From the NCBI GenBank assembly GCA_965200645.1, contig CBDAUN010000003.1, forward strand, positions 1,730,441-1,794,440: a stretch of DNA of 64,000 nucleotides, read 5' to 3'. The stretch is from CBDAUN01 sp965200645 (GTDB lineage Bacteria; Pseudomonadota; Gammaproteobacteria; Arenicellales; JAJDZL01). Under the pieces are notes generated by a model. That model did not search any database. It was not told the origin of the DNA and saw only the letters and a list, made by a program, of their open reading frames with translations. Positions 1-14,700 of this stretch are shown here, in pieces (within the stretch, counting starts at the first letter, position 1; every line of letters begins with the position of its first letter). The translations under genes and the position numbers were made by a program.

Positions 1-46
1 TATGCCGGAATCAAAATCCGGTGCCTTACCGCTTGGCTACACCCCA
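1..46 (-). tRNA. tRNA-Gln (anticodon TTG), 3' part outside window
   Basis: The reverse complement of the first 46 bases starts TGGGGTGTAGCCAAGCGGTA and continues through the D-arm and an anticodon stem-loop with TTTTGAT, which gives anticodon TTG. This is the 5' two-thirds of a bacterial glutamine tRNA. The T-arm and acceptor 3' strand lie beyond the left edge. The bases after the anticodon stem (CCGGCATA) agree with the expected variable region. Confidence 0.9.
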
Positions 47-317
47 ATTTATGACATGCACTTTAAGCGAGAAATACGAGCAACAAGGTAAATGAGAAAA
101 AGTTTGCTGGCTGTTCTAATGAAAATGAATCTATGATTTTAATACGGGAAGGCTAAATTTTCCATAATCCAATTCACTTTAACGGAAAAACTGCAAACAT
201 CCACCTATCTTCGGAATTTCGGTAAATTTGGAATTAAATATTCAAAGACAATAAAATGCGAATGAACAGGCAGGCCATGAGTCGTTACGTAGTCATCTTT
301 AATTTAAACTCTCGCAC

Positions 318-1523
318 ATGCGTCGACGTGAATTTCTAAAAATTGGCTCGGCTGCCGCCGCCGGTATGGCGCCTGGCGCGATAACCAGTCAAGTTTTGTC
401 TTCAGAGCCTCCCAGAATTCACCGATACGTCCCACTGGGCAGCAGTGGAATTAATGTTTCAGACATCGCATTCGGAGGGAGTAGGTTAAGCGATGATCGA
501 CTCGTTCGGTATGCATTTGACCGGGGTGTAACCTATTTTGACACCGCTGAAAGTTATCGCGGAGGTGACTCCGAGTTGGCGGTAGGCAAGGCACTTGAAG
601 GGGTCAGGGATCAAGTGGTAATTGCGTCCAAGACCAAAGCCGGAACAAGTGAATCGCGAGAATCAATGATGCGATCTTTGGAGAATAGTTTGAAGCGACT
701 TCGCACCGATTATGTGGATATTTATTTCAATCATGCAGTCAACAGCGTCAGTCGGATGCAAAATGATGAGTGGCACGAGTTTACTGAATTAGCCAAGCGT
801 CAAGGTAAGATTCGCGTTCGTGGCATGTCAGGACACGGTTCGAAGTTGATCGAATGCCTGGACTACTCGCTGGATAACAACCTGGTTGATGTGCTCCTTG
901 TTTCATTTAATTTTTCCCAAGATCCCAGCTTTGAAGAACAGGTGAAGGAGTTCTTTCACTTTGTTGCAATTCAGCCGGATATGGCGCGAGTGCTCCTGAA
1001 GGCGAAGTCAAAGGGAGTTGGTGTCGCCGCAATGAAAGTGCTCATGGGGGCCAGATTGAATGATATTGAACCGCATGAACACGGCAGTTCAACATTCTCG
1101 CAAGCCGCGCTTCGTTGGGTGCTCGCCAGTAATCTGGTGGATGTTGCGGTCATATCGATGACTGAAATTTCCAGGATTGACGAGTTTCTTGGGGCCTCCG
1201 GAGAGCCGCGGGTAGCCAGTGGAGACTTACCTTTGCTGGCACGCTACATTGCCATGAACAGTGCCACGCATTGTCGTCAGGGATGCGGGCAATGTGCTGA
1301 TAGCTGTCCCGAAGACGTTTCAATATCGGAGGTGCTGCGGGTTCGAATGTACGACTCGGATTATGGCGACCGATTACTGGCACAGACAAGTTATGCGGAT
1401 ATGCGAAATAACGCTAACCCGTGTTTATCCTGTACTGCTCAACCTTGCCTCGGCAGTTGTCCATTCAATATTCCTATTGCTCTGTTCACACGTGATATTG
1501 CCATGCGTTTAGCCAACGCATGA
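318..1523 (+). CDS. Twin-arginine exported aldo/keto reductase with C-terminal 2x[4Fe-4S] domain
   Basis: 401 aa. The N-terminus has a twin-arginine signal (RRREFLKIG, then an Ala-rich hydrophobic stretch), so a folded cofactor-bearing protein is probably exported. Residues 35-300 form an aldo/keto reductase barrel with the full catalytic tetrad: D75 (YFDTAESY), Y80, K105 (IASKTKA) and H139 (YFNHA). The C-terminus has two cysteine clusters, C319-x3-C-x2-C-x3-CP and C369-x2-C-x4-C-x3-CP, typical of ferredoxin-like [4Fe-4S] binding. Similar AKR-ferredoxin fusions exist and the substrate is usually unknown. The stop overlaps the start of the next gene (ATGA), so the two are probably translated together. 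No strong ribosome site is visible before this ATG. Confidence 0.85.
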   Translation: MRRREFLKIGSAAAAGMAPGAITSQVLSSEPPRIHRYVPLGSSGINVSDIAFGGSRLSDDRLVRYAFDRGVTYFDTAESYRGGDSELAVGKALEGVRDQVVIASKTKAGTSESRESMMRSLENSLKRLRTDYVDIYFNHAVNSVSRMQNDEWHEFTELAKRQGKIRVRGMSGHGSKLIECLDYSLDNNLVDVLLVSFNFSQDPSFEEQVKEFFHFVAIQPDMARVLLKAKSKGVGVAAMKVLMGARLNDIEPHEHGSSTFSQAALRWVLASNLVDVAVISMTEISRIDEFLGASGEPRVASGDLPLLARYIAMNSATHCRQGCGQCADSCPEDVSISEVLRVRMYDSDYGDRLLAQTSYADMRNNANPCLSCTAQPCLGSCPFNIPIALFTRDIAMRLANA

Positions 1524-1906
1524 CCTACTTTCTCGCGCACTTTTTATTCATTCTCGCGGCATGGACGCTGCTGATTAAGTTTGTACTGCCGGTCGCATGG
1601 TCGTTAGCCGACGGTTCTGGTCTGGCAACATACATTTATTGGGACTTTTGGTGGGTTGCGCACCTGTGGCTTGGTTGGGCTTTACTTGCAAAACCTCGAT
1701 ACCTTTGGATGCTTGCGATGGTGATTTCCATCAGCGAAGTCATCATCGTTACGGTGAAGTTTTATTTCTTTCTTTCCGCTCCGGTTTGGACTATTTGGAG
1801 CATGAATTGGTTTGTAAACAAAGTTTTTGTACTGGTATGTTTCATCTTGATCCTATGTCATGCTGCCTTTTACCGTGAAATTTACCGCTGGAACAAGGAT
1901 GCCTGA
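1520..1906 (+). CDS. Small four-helix membrane protein coupled to the AKR
   Basis: 128 aa and very hydrophobic. It has about four membrane segments, near residues 5-28, 38-57, 63-88 and 98-118, and few charged residues outside them. I do not recognise a named family. It starts in the ATGA overlap with the preceding reductase gene, the classic arrangement for translational coupling. This suggests a membrane anchor or electron-transfer partner for the exported iron-sulfur reductase. That role is inferred from position only: I see no heme-ligand His pairs clear enough to call it a cytochrome subunit. Confidence 0.7.
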   Translation: MTYFLAHFLFILAAWTLLIKFVLPVAWSLADGSGLATYIYWDFWWVAHLWLGWALLAKPRYLWMLAMVISISEVIIVTVKFYFFLSAPVWTIWSMNWFVNKVFVLVCFILILCHAAFYREIYRWNKDA

Positions 1907-2019
1907 CATCAATAATCCTTGCATTATCAATTACATGTATGCTAAAGGAGCTCACTAAGTTGCTCGTATGCGATGTAAAATAAATATTCACAATATCGCA
2001 AAAAAACTTTTTTGAACTA

Positions 2020-2048
2020 TTGACTAAATTACATTGTTACACTATATT
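2020..2048 (+). promoter_or_regulatory. rRNA operon promoter (P1-like)
   Basis: TTGACT (2020-2025) and TATATT (2043-2048) are separated by exactly 17 bases. An A/T-tract (A-run then T-run, about 1999-2013) lies just upstream like an UP element. The position, about 130 bases before the 16S rRNA, fits the main sigma-70 promoter of the operon. Confidence 0.75.
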
Positions 2049-2080
2049 TACTCTTCCCTCAGCGTTCTGCTGGGGGTTAT

Positions 2081-2092
2081 TGTTCTTTAACA
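2081..2092 (+). promoter_or_regulatory. boxA antitermination element of the rrn leader
   Basis: TGTTCTTTAACA matches the boxA consensus TGCTCTTTAACA with one change and sits between the promoter and 16S. boxA recruits NusB/S10 for rRNA antitermination. A weaker related sequence (GTTCTTTTAAAA, about 3995-4006) occurs in the 16S-23S spacer. Confidence 0.7.
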
Positions 2093-2180
2093 TTTAGGAA
2101 ACCATACAGATTGTGTGGGCGTTTCGTCTGTGTCAACGCTCCAATTATCAAAAGTTTTGCCGTCTTCGGATGGCAAATGA

Positions 2181-3724
<1,544 letters not shown>

Positions 3725-3777
3725 AAAGAAAATAGAGGTTGGTGCTGCGAAACGTCCACACATTCTGTATGAGTTCC

Positions 3778-3854
<77 letters not shown>

Positions 3855-3883
3855 ACAGCAAGCGGGATGTGGCGAAAACCTAC

Positions 3884-3959
3884 GGGGCTGTAGCTCAGTT
3901 GGGAGAGCGCCGGCTTTGCAAGCCGGAGGTCGTCGGTTCGACCCCGATCAGCTCCACCA
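3884..3959 (+). tRNA. alaT: tRNA-Ala (TGC)
   Basis: 76 nt, GGGGCTGTAGCTCAG at the start, anticodon loop TTTGCAA (anticodon TGC), T-loop GTTCGACCC, and an encoded CCA end. It is the second spacer tRNA, as in many gammaproteobacterial rrn operons. Confidence 0.96.
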
Positions 3960-4124
3960 GTTTCCATATTCGTACTAGGGTACGAATATATTTTTGTTCT
4001 TTTAAAATTTGGTAGTCAAAGGCGCGAATACGCAGTCGATGTGCAGGGGCATGTTGATTTGCGTATTGGGTATGCAGCATTCAAGGTGCCGTATGATCTA
4101 TGAGTGAACAATTCGAGGTTATAT

Positions 4125-7033
<2,909 letters not shown>

Positions 7034-7140
7034 TAACGCTCGAGTTGTTCGAGTGTAGTATGGCATAGTGTTGCACCAACGCTTTTGACTACCATTTTAT
7101 ATAGGCGCAGATTGCTTTTACGGGTCTGGGTCTAAAGATT

Positions 7141-7259
7141 TGCCCGGCGGCCATAGCAAATGGGTACCACCTGAATCCATCTCGAACTCAGAAGTGAAAA
7201 CGTTTCGCGCCGATGATAGTGCGGAGTAATTCCGTGTGAAAGTAGGTACTGCCGGGCAT
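7141..7259 (+). rRNA. rrf: 5S ribosomal RNA
   Basis: About 119 nt. The ends TGCCCGGCGG and CTGCCGGGCA pair to form helix I. The internal CGAACTCAGAAGTGAAA motif is diagnostic of bacterial 5S rRNA. It lies about 107 bases after 23S, completing the operon. Confidence 0.95.
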
Positions 7260-7372
7260 TAATTTTGTACGATTATCGTACGTGGTCGCCTCAAATATGC
7301 TTGCAGGGTGGGTGAAGGACTTGCGGTATTCGTGTGTTCCTGTCTGAATCGAGTTTTGGTGAGGAACACGAT

Positions 7373-8404
7373 TTAGTTGATCAAGTGTAGAAACTCCAGT
7401 ATTCCGATAGATTCAATATCATTTTTCATTGAAAATCTTTCAGAGCCTGGATAGATCACAAACTTTCCTGTTGCTTTGATGTCCTTGCACCCTACGTGAA
7501 AGCCACGAGTAACACCCGGGGCCGTTGAGTGTTTGATGTCTACGGCGAGTACTTGGCGGCGCGGTCCTTCTAGAACTAGGTCAACTTCCGCTTGTGCTCG
7601 AGTTCGATAGTAACTGTAATCCCAATAATCGGGCAGTTCGCGGAGAATGTTTTCAATAACAAATGCTTCCCAGCTCGCTCCGACCATGGGGTGTCCGAGC
7701 AAGTCTTGGTAGCTAGTGATACGGAGTAAGCGGTGATTAAGTCCCGAGTCACGTAAATAAATCTTCGGTGATTTAATCAGCCGCTTCTTCAGGTTGCCAG
7801 ACCATGGCCTCAATTCCCGAACGACAAATGTCGCCTTTAGAATTTCTAAGTATTTTTGAATAGTGTGGTAGCTGACACCAAGGCTCAAACCGAGTCGCGA
7901 GTAGTTGATTGGCTGTGCGTTTTCCCATGCTAGTTTAGACCAGAAGTTATGCATCGTAGTTGATGGGATGCGCACTCCCAATTTTGGAAGCTCACGTTCG
8001 ACGAATGTCAAAATGAAATCTTGCCGCCAATTCCAACTGCCGTTATCATTATCTGCAAGATAGCTATTTGGAAATCCGCCTCGAAGCCACAACTTTTGAA
8101 CTTCAAAATTATCAATATTGGAATCGTAGACTTCGTTTACAGAGAAAGGATTTAACTCCAAGTGTCGGATTCTGCCTGCTAAACTTTCGGACGATTGGCG
8201 CAAAAATCTGGGTGATGCGGAGCCAAGAATGAGAAACTGTGATGTTCGCTCACCAGCACGAATACGCTCGTCAATTACGCTTCGCAGTAGTCTAAATAGT
8301 TCAGGTTTTCGCTGAACTTCGTCAATGACTAGAAGTTTATTATTGCGAGTTTTTAAGTACGCTTCCGGGTCATTGAGTTTTGAAATTGTGGGTTTATCTT
8401 GCAC
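7373..8404 (-). pseudogene. AAA ATPase / DUF4143 protein, 5'-truncated (P-loop missing)
   Basis: The 343-aa reading frame matches the DUF4143 ATPase family from just before Walker B (LLVIDEVQR). It includes the GSASPRFLRQSSESLAGR box, the DUF4143 winged region (SLGVSYHTIQKYLEIL, KSPKIYLRDSGLNH) and the C-terminal nuclease-like part (AEVDLVLEG, VAVDIKH). Full-length members begin about 60-70 residues earlier with a Walker A motif. Here the frame opens at a GTG and is closed by an in-frame TAA four codons upstream. A possible worn P-loop trace (GLGQLTS) lies in another frame near 8450. Without Walker A it cannot bind ATP normally, so I call it a remnant. It ends against the CRISPR leader side, so the truncation may date from insertion or rearrangement there. 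Confidence 0.75.
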
Positions 8405-8693
8405 TGGATAGTCTTAACAATTCTCGTATTACTCTTTTTCAGTATGACGTCAATTGGCCGAGACCTTTTTGCAGTGTTAATACTATTAATATTAATCGTA
8501 ATAATATTAATAACATTCATGCTGGTGTGGTTATAAAACTGTATCTAAATGTAGTCTTAGAACTTCCTAAATTTATCCTTAAACCCATATTTAAATTAAG
8601 TATCAGGTCAGTAGGTTGAAGTGAATGTAGAACGTAGCGAACACTGTTACTTCTGCTGAATATCATAACTAACTTTAAAACGACTCATGTACT
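8405..8693. other. AT-rich non-coding stretch before the CRISPR array (candidate leader)
   Basis: About 290 bases with no convincing gene. The part from about 8475 to 8625 is very AT-rich, with TAATATTAATCGTAATAATA-like runs. It lies on the upstream side of the array relative to crRNA transcription, where a leader would be expected. I see no clear sigma-70 promoter within it. A 79-codon open frame crosses it on the plus strand but has no ribosome site and no recognisable protein features. Confidence 0.45.
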
Positions 8694-8742
8694 CCCCCCC
8701 CCCCCCCCCCCCCCCCGCACGTTGTGCGAGGAGGGGGGGGGG
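8694..8742. repeat. Poly-C / poly-G hairpin abutting the first CRISPR repeat
   Basis: A run of 23 C (8694-8716), then the small perfect hairpin CGCAC-GTT-GTGCG, then GAGGA-like bases and a run of 10 G (8733-8742). The C-run and G-run can pair, giving a long GC stem with a second hairpin inside. The G-run joins directly to a repeat that lacks its first bases (it begins CTAGCACC). GTTGT in the inner loop resembles the missing repeat start, as if the first repeat had been split by the insertion. Homopolymers of this length are also prone to sequencing and assembly error. Confidence 0.6.
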
Positions 8743-11700
8743 CTAGCACCTAATCCAGGACAGCTATAATCCGGAAATGTTGACACTGCAAATGAAACTG
8801 GGTTGTCCTAGCACCTAATCCAGGACAGCTATAATCTGGCACCTGGAATTCATGACTGTTCGAAATGTTGTCCTAGCACCTAATCCAGGACAGCTATAAT
8901 CTGGCACCTCGAATTCATGACTGTTCGAAATGTTGTCCTAGCACCTAATCCAGGACAGCTATAATCAGTTTCTCGACCTCATCGATGCAATGGTACCAGG
9001 TTGTCCTAGCACCTAATCCAGGACAGCTATAATCTAGTTGTCCTAGCACCTAATCCAGGACAGGGAGCGCCCGATAGTCCTGCCTATAATGTTATTATGG
9101 GTGGCGAGTTGTCCTAGCACCTAATCCAGGACAGCTATAATCCGCGAATGCCGGTTGTCCTAGCACCTAATGACAGCTCCTGCCGGATATTGAGTTGTCC
9201 TAGCACCTAATCCAGGACAGCTATAATCTGTTCTCGGATAGCACCTAATCCTATAATCGACCGCCGTACCAAATGGTTGTCCTAGCACCTAATCCAGGAC
9301 AGCTATAATCGCCTCGACTGGGATGATACCGAATGTTGTCCTAGATCCAGGACAGTTTTTAAGTTGTCCTAGCACCTAATCCAGGACAGCTATAATCCCG
9401 CCATGCAAGGCTTCGTTGTTGCGACAAGATGTTGTCCTAGCACCTAATCCAGGACAGCTATAATCAAGCTTCGATATGGACTAGCACCTAACGACACCGA
9501 CGAATTCAATCGTGAGTTGTCCTAGCACCTAATCCAGGACAGCTATAATCGTCCGACTGAAGTGCGATTCTGGTGAGATGTGCATCGTGAAGTTGTCCTA
9601 GCACCTAATCCAGGACAGCTATAATCGACCGGCTCGTACAACATTAACATATGCATGTTGTCCTAGCACCTAATCCAGGACAGCTATAATCCGATCTGGT
9701 ATTTGACCCCATGTGTGGCAGGTTGTCCTAGCACCTAATCCAGGACAGCTATAATCTGGGACGGACTCGTAGCGTTACATACCGATCGTAGCGTTGTCCT
9801 AGCACCTAATCCAGGACAGCTATAATCTAACTATCGTGACCTAAAGCCTATATCACCCCCTCCGTTGTCCTAGCACCTAATCCAGGACAGCTATAATCTC
9901 TGGTCCGGCATCCTCTCTGACAGCTATAATCTGGGACGGACTCGTGTTTAGGTTGTCCTAGCACCTAATCCAGGACAGCTATAATCTGCGCAGGTTGTCC
10001 TAGCACCTAATCCAGGACAGCTATAACTACATATACGTTCAGGTTGTCCTAGCACCTAATCCAGGACAGCTATAATCCGGGATGGTGTCACGCTTCCTGT
10101 ATTCGTGTTGTCCTAGCACCTAATCCAGGACAGCTATAATCTCTGGTGGTGGCCGGAACAATCCTTGAAAGGTTGTCCTAGCACCTAATCCAGGACAGCT
10201 ATAATCGCACTCCAGCCAGAGTGCTACAGGTGACTTGTTGTCCTAGCACCTAATCCAGGACAGCTATAATCCCACATCCTCTGCCACAACTTTCGCTACA
10301 GGTTGTCCTAGCACCTAATCCAGGACAGCTATAATCCTTTAATTCTGCCGCCTCTCTGCCAGCCGCGTTGTCCTAGCACCTAATCCAGGACAGCTATAAT
10401 CGGATCGCTTTGATGTAAAGATTCGCGGGTCGTTGTCCTAGCACCTAATCCAGGACAGCTATAATCCTGCAAATCAGCACGGGCGGGGTTGCATCCGTTG
10501 TCCTAGCACCTAATCCAGGACAGCTATAATCTGATGTGCCAGTCTCACGCCACTCCAATACGTTGTCCTAGCACCTAATCCAGGACAGCTATAATCCCAT
10601 TCTTCTGAATCTGCAACTGGCGATCTGTTGTCCTAGCACCTAATCCAGGACAGCTATAATCTTTGGAATTTGGGACAATCATCGAATAAATGTTGTCCTA
10701 GCACCTAATCCAGGACAGCTATAATCTACCCAGTCAATCAGTAAGCGGTCGTTGTCCTAGCACCTAATCCAGGACAGCTATAATCCTACGGCAAAATGGG
10801 TCCGAAGCGATGAGTTGTCCTAGCACCTAATCCAGGACAGCTATAATCTATTCGATACGGCAGAAAGTTGCATATCAGGTTGTCCTAGCACCTAATCCAG
10901 GACAGCTATAATCCGCATATGCTACGGATTCGCTCGAAAATCTGTTGTCCTAGCACCTAATCCAGGACAGCTATAATCTCGTGTCAATGTACAGGTTTTG
11001 ACTACCGCGTTGTCCTAGCACCTAATCCAGGACAGCTATAATCATAAAGTTGAAACCGCTGAATTCACTTCAGGTTGTCCTAGCACCTAATCCAGGACAG
11101 CTATAATCGAACCCATCTCGCGGCAGTCGTAGAATCGAGTTGTCCTAGCACCTAATCCAGGACAGCTATAATCGCTGGCCGGTGCAGCCGTTGCTGCCGT
11201 CACGTTGTCCTAGCACCTAATCCAGGACAGCTATAATCGCTGGCCGGTGCAGCCGTTGCTGCCGTCACGTTGTCCTAGCACCTAATCCAGGACAGCTATA
11301 ATCATGTTGTCCTAGCACCTAATCCAGGACAGCTATAAAACATACCGACCAACCTCAGGATGTTGTCCTAGCACCTAATCCAGGACAGCTATAATCGTAG
11401 GACTGTTTAACTACCTCAGGGATTTAGTTGTCCTAGCACCTAATCCAGGACAGCTATAATCTTCTACCGAAGCTCTGCCGAACGACCCCGCGTTGTCCTA
11501 GCACCTAATCCAGGACAGCTATAATCTGTTGTTGCTGACACAGTGCCATCATTTCTGTTGTCCTAGCACCTAATCCAGGACAGCTATAATCCAGCATCTC
11601 CACCAGTTGCTGGGTTTTGCTGTTGTCCTAGCACCTAATCCAGGACAGCTATAATCCGAAGTAATGTATGCGGGTCGACTGCGGCAGTTGTCCTAGCACC

Positions 11701-14700
11701 TAATCCAGGACAGCTATAATCCGAAGTAATGTATGCGGGTCGACTGCGGCAGTTGTCCTAGCACCTAATCCAGGACAGCTATAATCTTCGGAATTTTCGA
11801 TCCGATATTCGCCGTGGTTGTCCTAGCACCTAATCCAGGACAGCTATAATCAGTAATCAACTCTAACACCGAGAAGGGCAAGTTGTCCTAGCACCTAATC
11901 CAGGACAGCTATAATCGTCTACACTCAGTCGTCTTCCTTCTGAAGTGTTGTCCTAGCACCTAATCCAGGACAGCTATAATCCAGAGGTGCAAAAGGCGAC
12001 AAGGGCGATCAGTTGTCCTAGCACCTAATCCAGGACAGCTATAATCTCGACTCATATAATTCTTGAATCCATGCTTGTTGTCCTAGCACCTAATCCAGGA
12101 CAGCTATAATCTAATACTAACTTCAATAGGTAAAGAAAAATGTTGTCCTAGCACCTAATCCAGGACAGCTATAATCTATATGCCCCTGCAGGATCGCTTT
12201 CCTGGCGTTGTCCTAGCACCTAATCCAGGACAGCTATAATCTCGGTTGTGAAGGTGCCACCCACCACGCCTGGTTGTCCTAGCACCTAATCCAGGACAGC
12301 TATAATCTAATTCGAACTACTGGGATGCAGAGCACACGTTGTCCTAGCACCTAATCCAGGACAGCTATAATCGCAGGTGATCCAACGGACGAAGGAGTAT
12401 GCGTTGTCCTAGCACCTAATCCAGGACAGCTATAATCCATCGAAGGCGAGGATCTACAGATCGTTGCGTTGTCCTAGCACCTAATCCAGGACAGCTATAA
12501 TCCATCGAAGGCGAGGATCTACAGATCGTTGCGTTGTCCTAGCACCTAATCCAGGACAGCTATAATCCATTTTCGCCAAGTCCGATGTGTCCTTGCAGTT
12601 GTCCTAGCACCTAATCCAGGACAGCTATAATCCGACAACAGATTGCAAGTTGTCCTAGCACCTAATCCAGGACAGCTATAATAATCCGACAAGTTGTCCA
12701 TCCAGGACATATAACAATCTGCAAGTGTTGTCCTAGCACCTAATCCAGGACAGCTATAATCGGTTTAATTTTCCTGTGGATGAGGCTGACAGTTGTCCTA
12801 GCACCTAATCCAGGACAGCTATAATCTTCAATCCCGTGGCGGGTGATGCGGATTGAGTTGTCCTAGCACCTAATCCAGGACAGCTATAATCCGCTACAGA
12901 TAACGGAACAATTGTAGATAGGTTGTCCTAGCACCTAATCCAGGACAGCTATAATCTCGGAACCACCGATCGCCTTATTCAGCTCAGTTGTCCTAGCACC
13001 TAATCCAGGACAGCTATAATCAAGTTTGGTGGTGGCCGGAGCAGTCGCTCAGTTGTCCTAGCACCTAATCCAGGACAGCTATAATCAGGACTGGCATACA
13101 GGGACGAACCCCACAGGTTGTCCTAGCACCTAATCCAGGACAGCTATAATCTGGCACGAGCCAGTGCCTCACCATAGTAACGTTGTCCTAGCACCTAATC
13201 CAGGACAGCTATAATCTTTGAGACCATCCAACACGAAGTTTACTTGGTTGTCCTAGCACCTAATCCAGGACAGCTATAATCGTAACGAATTTGGCTGTTT
13301 TTAATATATTCAGTTGTCCTAGCACCTAATCCAGGACAGCTATAATCCACGTGGAACACCACGACCGAACGATGGGAGTTGTCCTAGCACCTAATCCAGG
13401 ACAGCTATAATCGCGAAGCAACCGTTGGATTTCCAGAAAATAGTTGTCCTAGCACCTAATCCAGGACAGCTATAATCCCAGCCGACATAACATACCAATG
13501 GCAGTTCGTTGTCCTAGCACCTAATCCAGGACAGCTATAATCTGAATTGGATTTCAGAACTTCAATCGAAGAGTTGTCCTAGCACCTAATCCAGGACAGC
13601 TATAATCCGGTTCCATCGCGGCACATTTTCAGATTACGTTGTCCTAGCACCTAATCCAGGACAGCTATAATCTGCTGGCACTGGATCGGGCACTGGCGGC
13701 GGGTTGTCCTAGCACCTAATCCAGGACAGCTATAATCCTGCGTGTCTCACCAGATCGTTAATCTGATGTTGTCCTAGCACCTAATCCAGGACAGCTATAA
13801 TCACGACGGTGAGACTTGCACATCATTTCGCCGTTGTCCTAGCACCTAATCCAGGACAGCTATAATCCAGTACGAAATACAACGACTATTGATTTGCGTT
13901 GTCCTAGCACCTAATCCAGGACAGCTATAATCGTATACGATTAGCATTGTTGCTACGAATGGTTGTCCTAGCACCTAATCCAGGACAGCTATAATCGCTG
14001 ACCACATTGTTCCGCACAAGGGACGCGTTGTCCTAGCACCTAATCCAGGACAGCTATAATCTCACCATTTAAGAACTAAGTAAATCCAATTGTTGTCCTA
14101 GCACCTAATCCAGGACAGCTATAATCAGATATGGCGGATGATATAGACTACATTACGTTGTCCTAGCACCTAATCCAGGACAGCTATAATCTCCTCTATC
14201 TTGTCGTTGAAAGTTAACAGTGTTGTCCTAGCACCTAATCCAGGACAGCTATAATCCGGTTCGACGGATCTGGCGATACGCAGAGAGTTGTCCTAGCACC
14301 TAATTCAGGACAGCTATAATCAGAAAAAATATGCGTCTTTTGTCAACCAGCGTTGTCCTAGCACCTAATCCAGGACAGCTATAATCCGGCTTCAAAGTGG
14401 TGGTGATTCCAGATTGGTTGTCCTAGCACCTAATCCAGGACAGCTATAATCCATGAGCGACCTCACCTACCAAGCGAGCAAGTTGTCCTAGCACCTAATC
14501 CAGGACAGCTATAATCTCGAGCTAAAAATAATGCAGGTGGAAATGTGTTGTCCTAGCACCTAATCCAGGACAGCTATAATCAGGCCTTCTATACGAAAGA
14601 AGAGAAGGCTCGTTGTCCTAGCACCTAATCCAGGACAGCTATAATCTCCCATACAGTGGCGGTATCAGGGCTTACTGTTGTCCTAGCACCTAATCCAGGA

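Noticed and set aside
7334..7369. GTGTTCCT / AGGAACAC inverted repeat after the ATPase remnant
   Set aside because: The loop is 20 bases and no U-tract follows on either strand, so I cannot call it a terminator or an attachment site.
8380..8619. 79-codon plus-strand frame beside the array
   Set aside because: It overlaps the ATPase remnant antisense, has no ribosome site, and its residues (Asn/Ile-rich) simply reflect AT-rich DNA.
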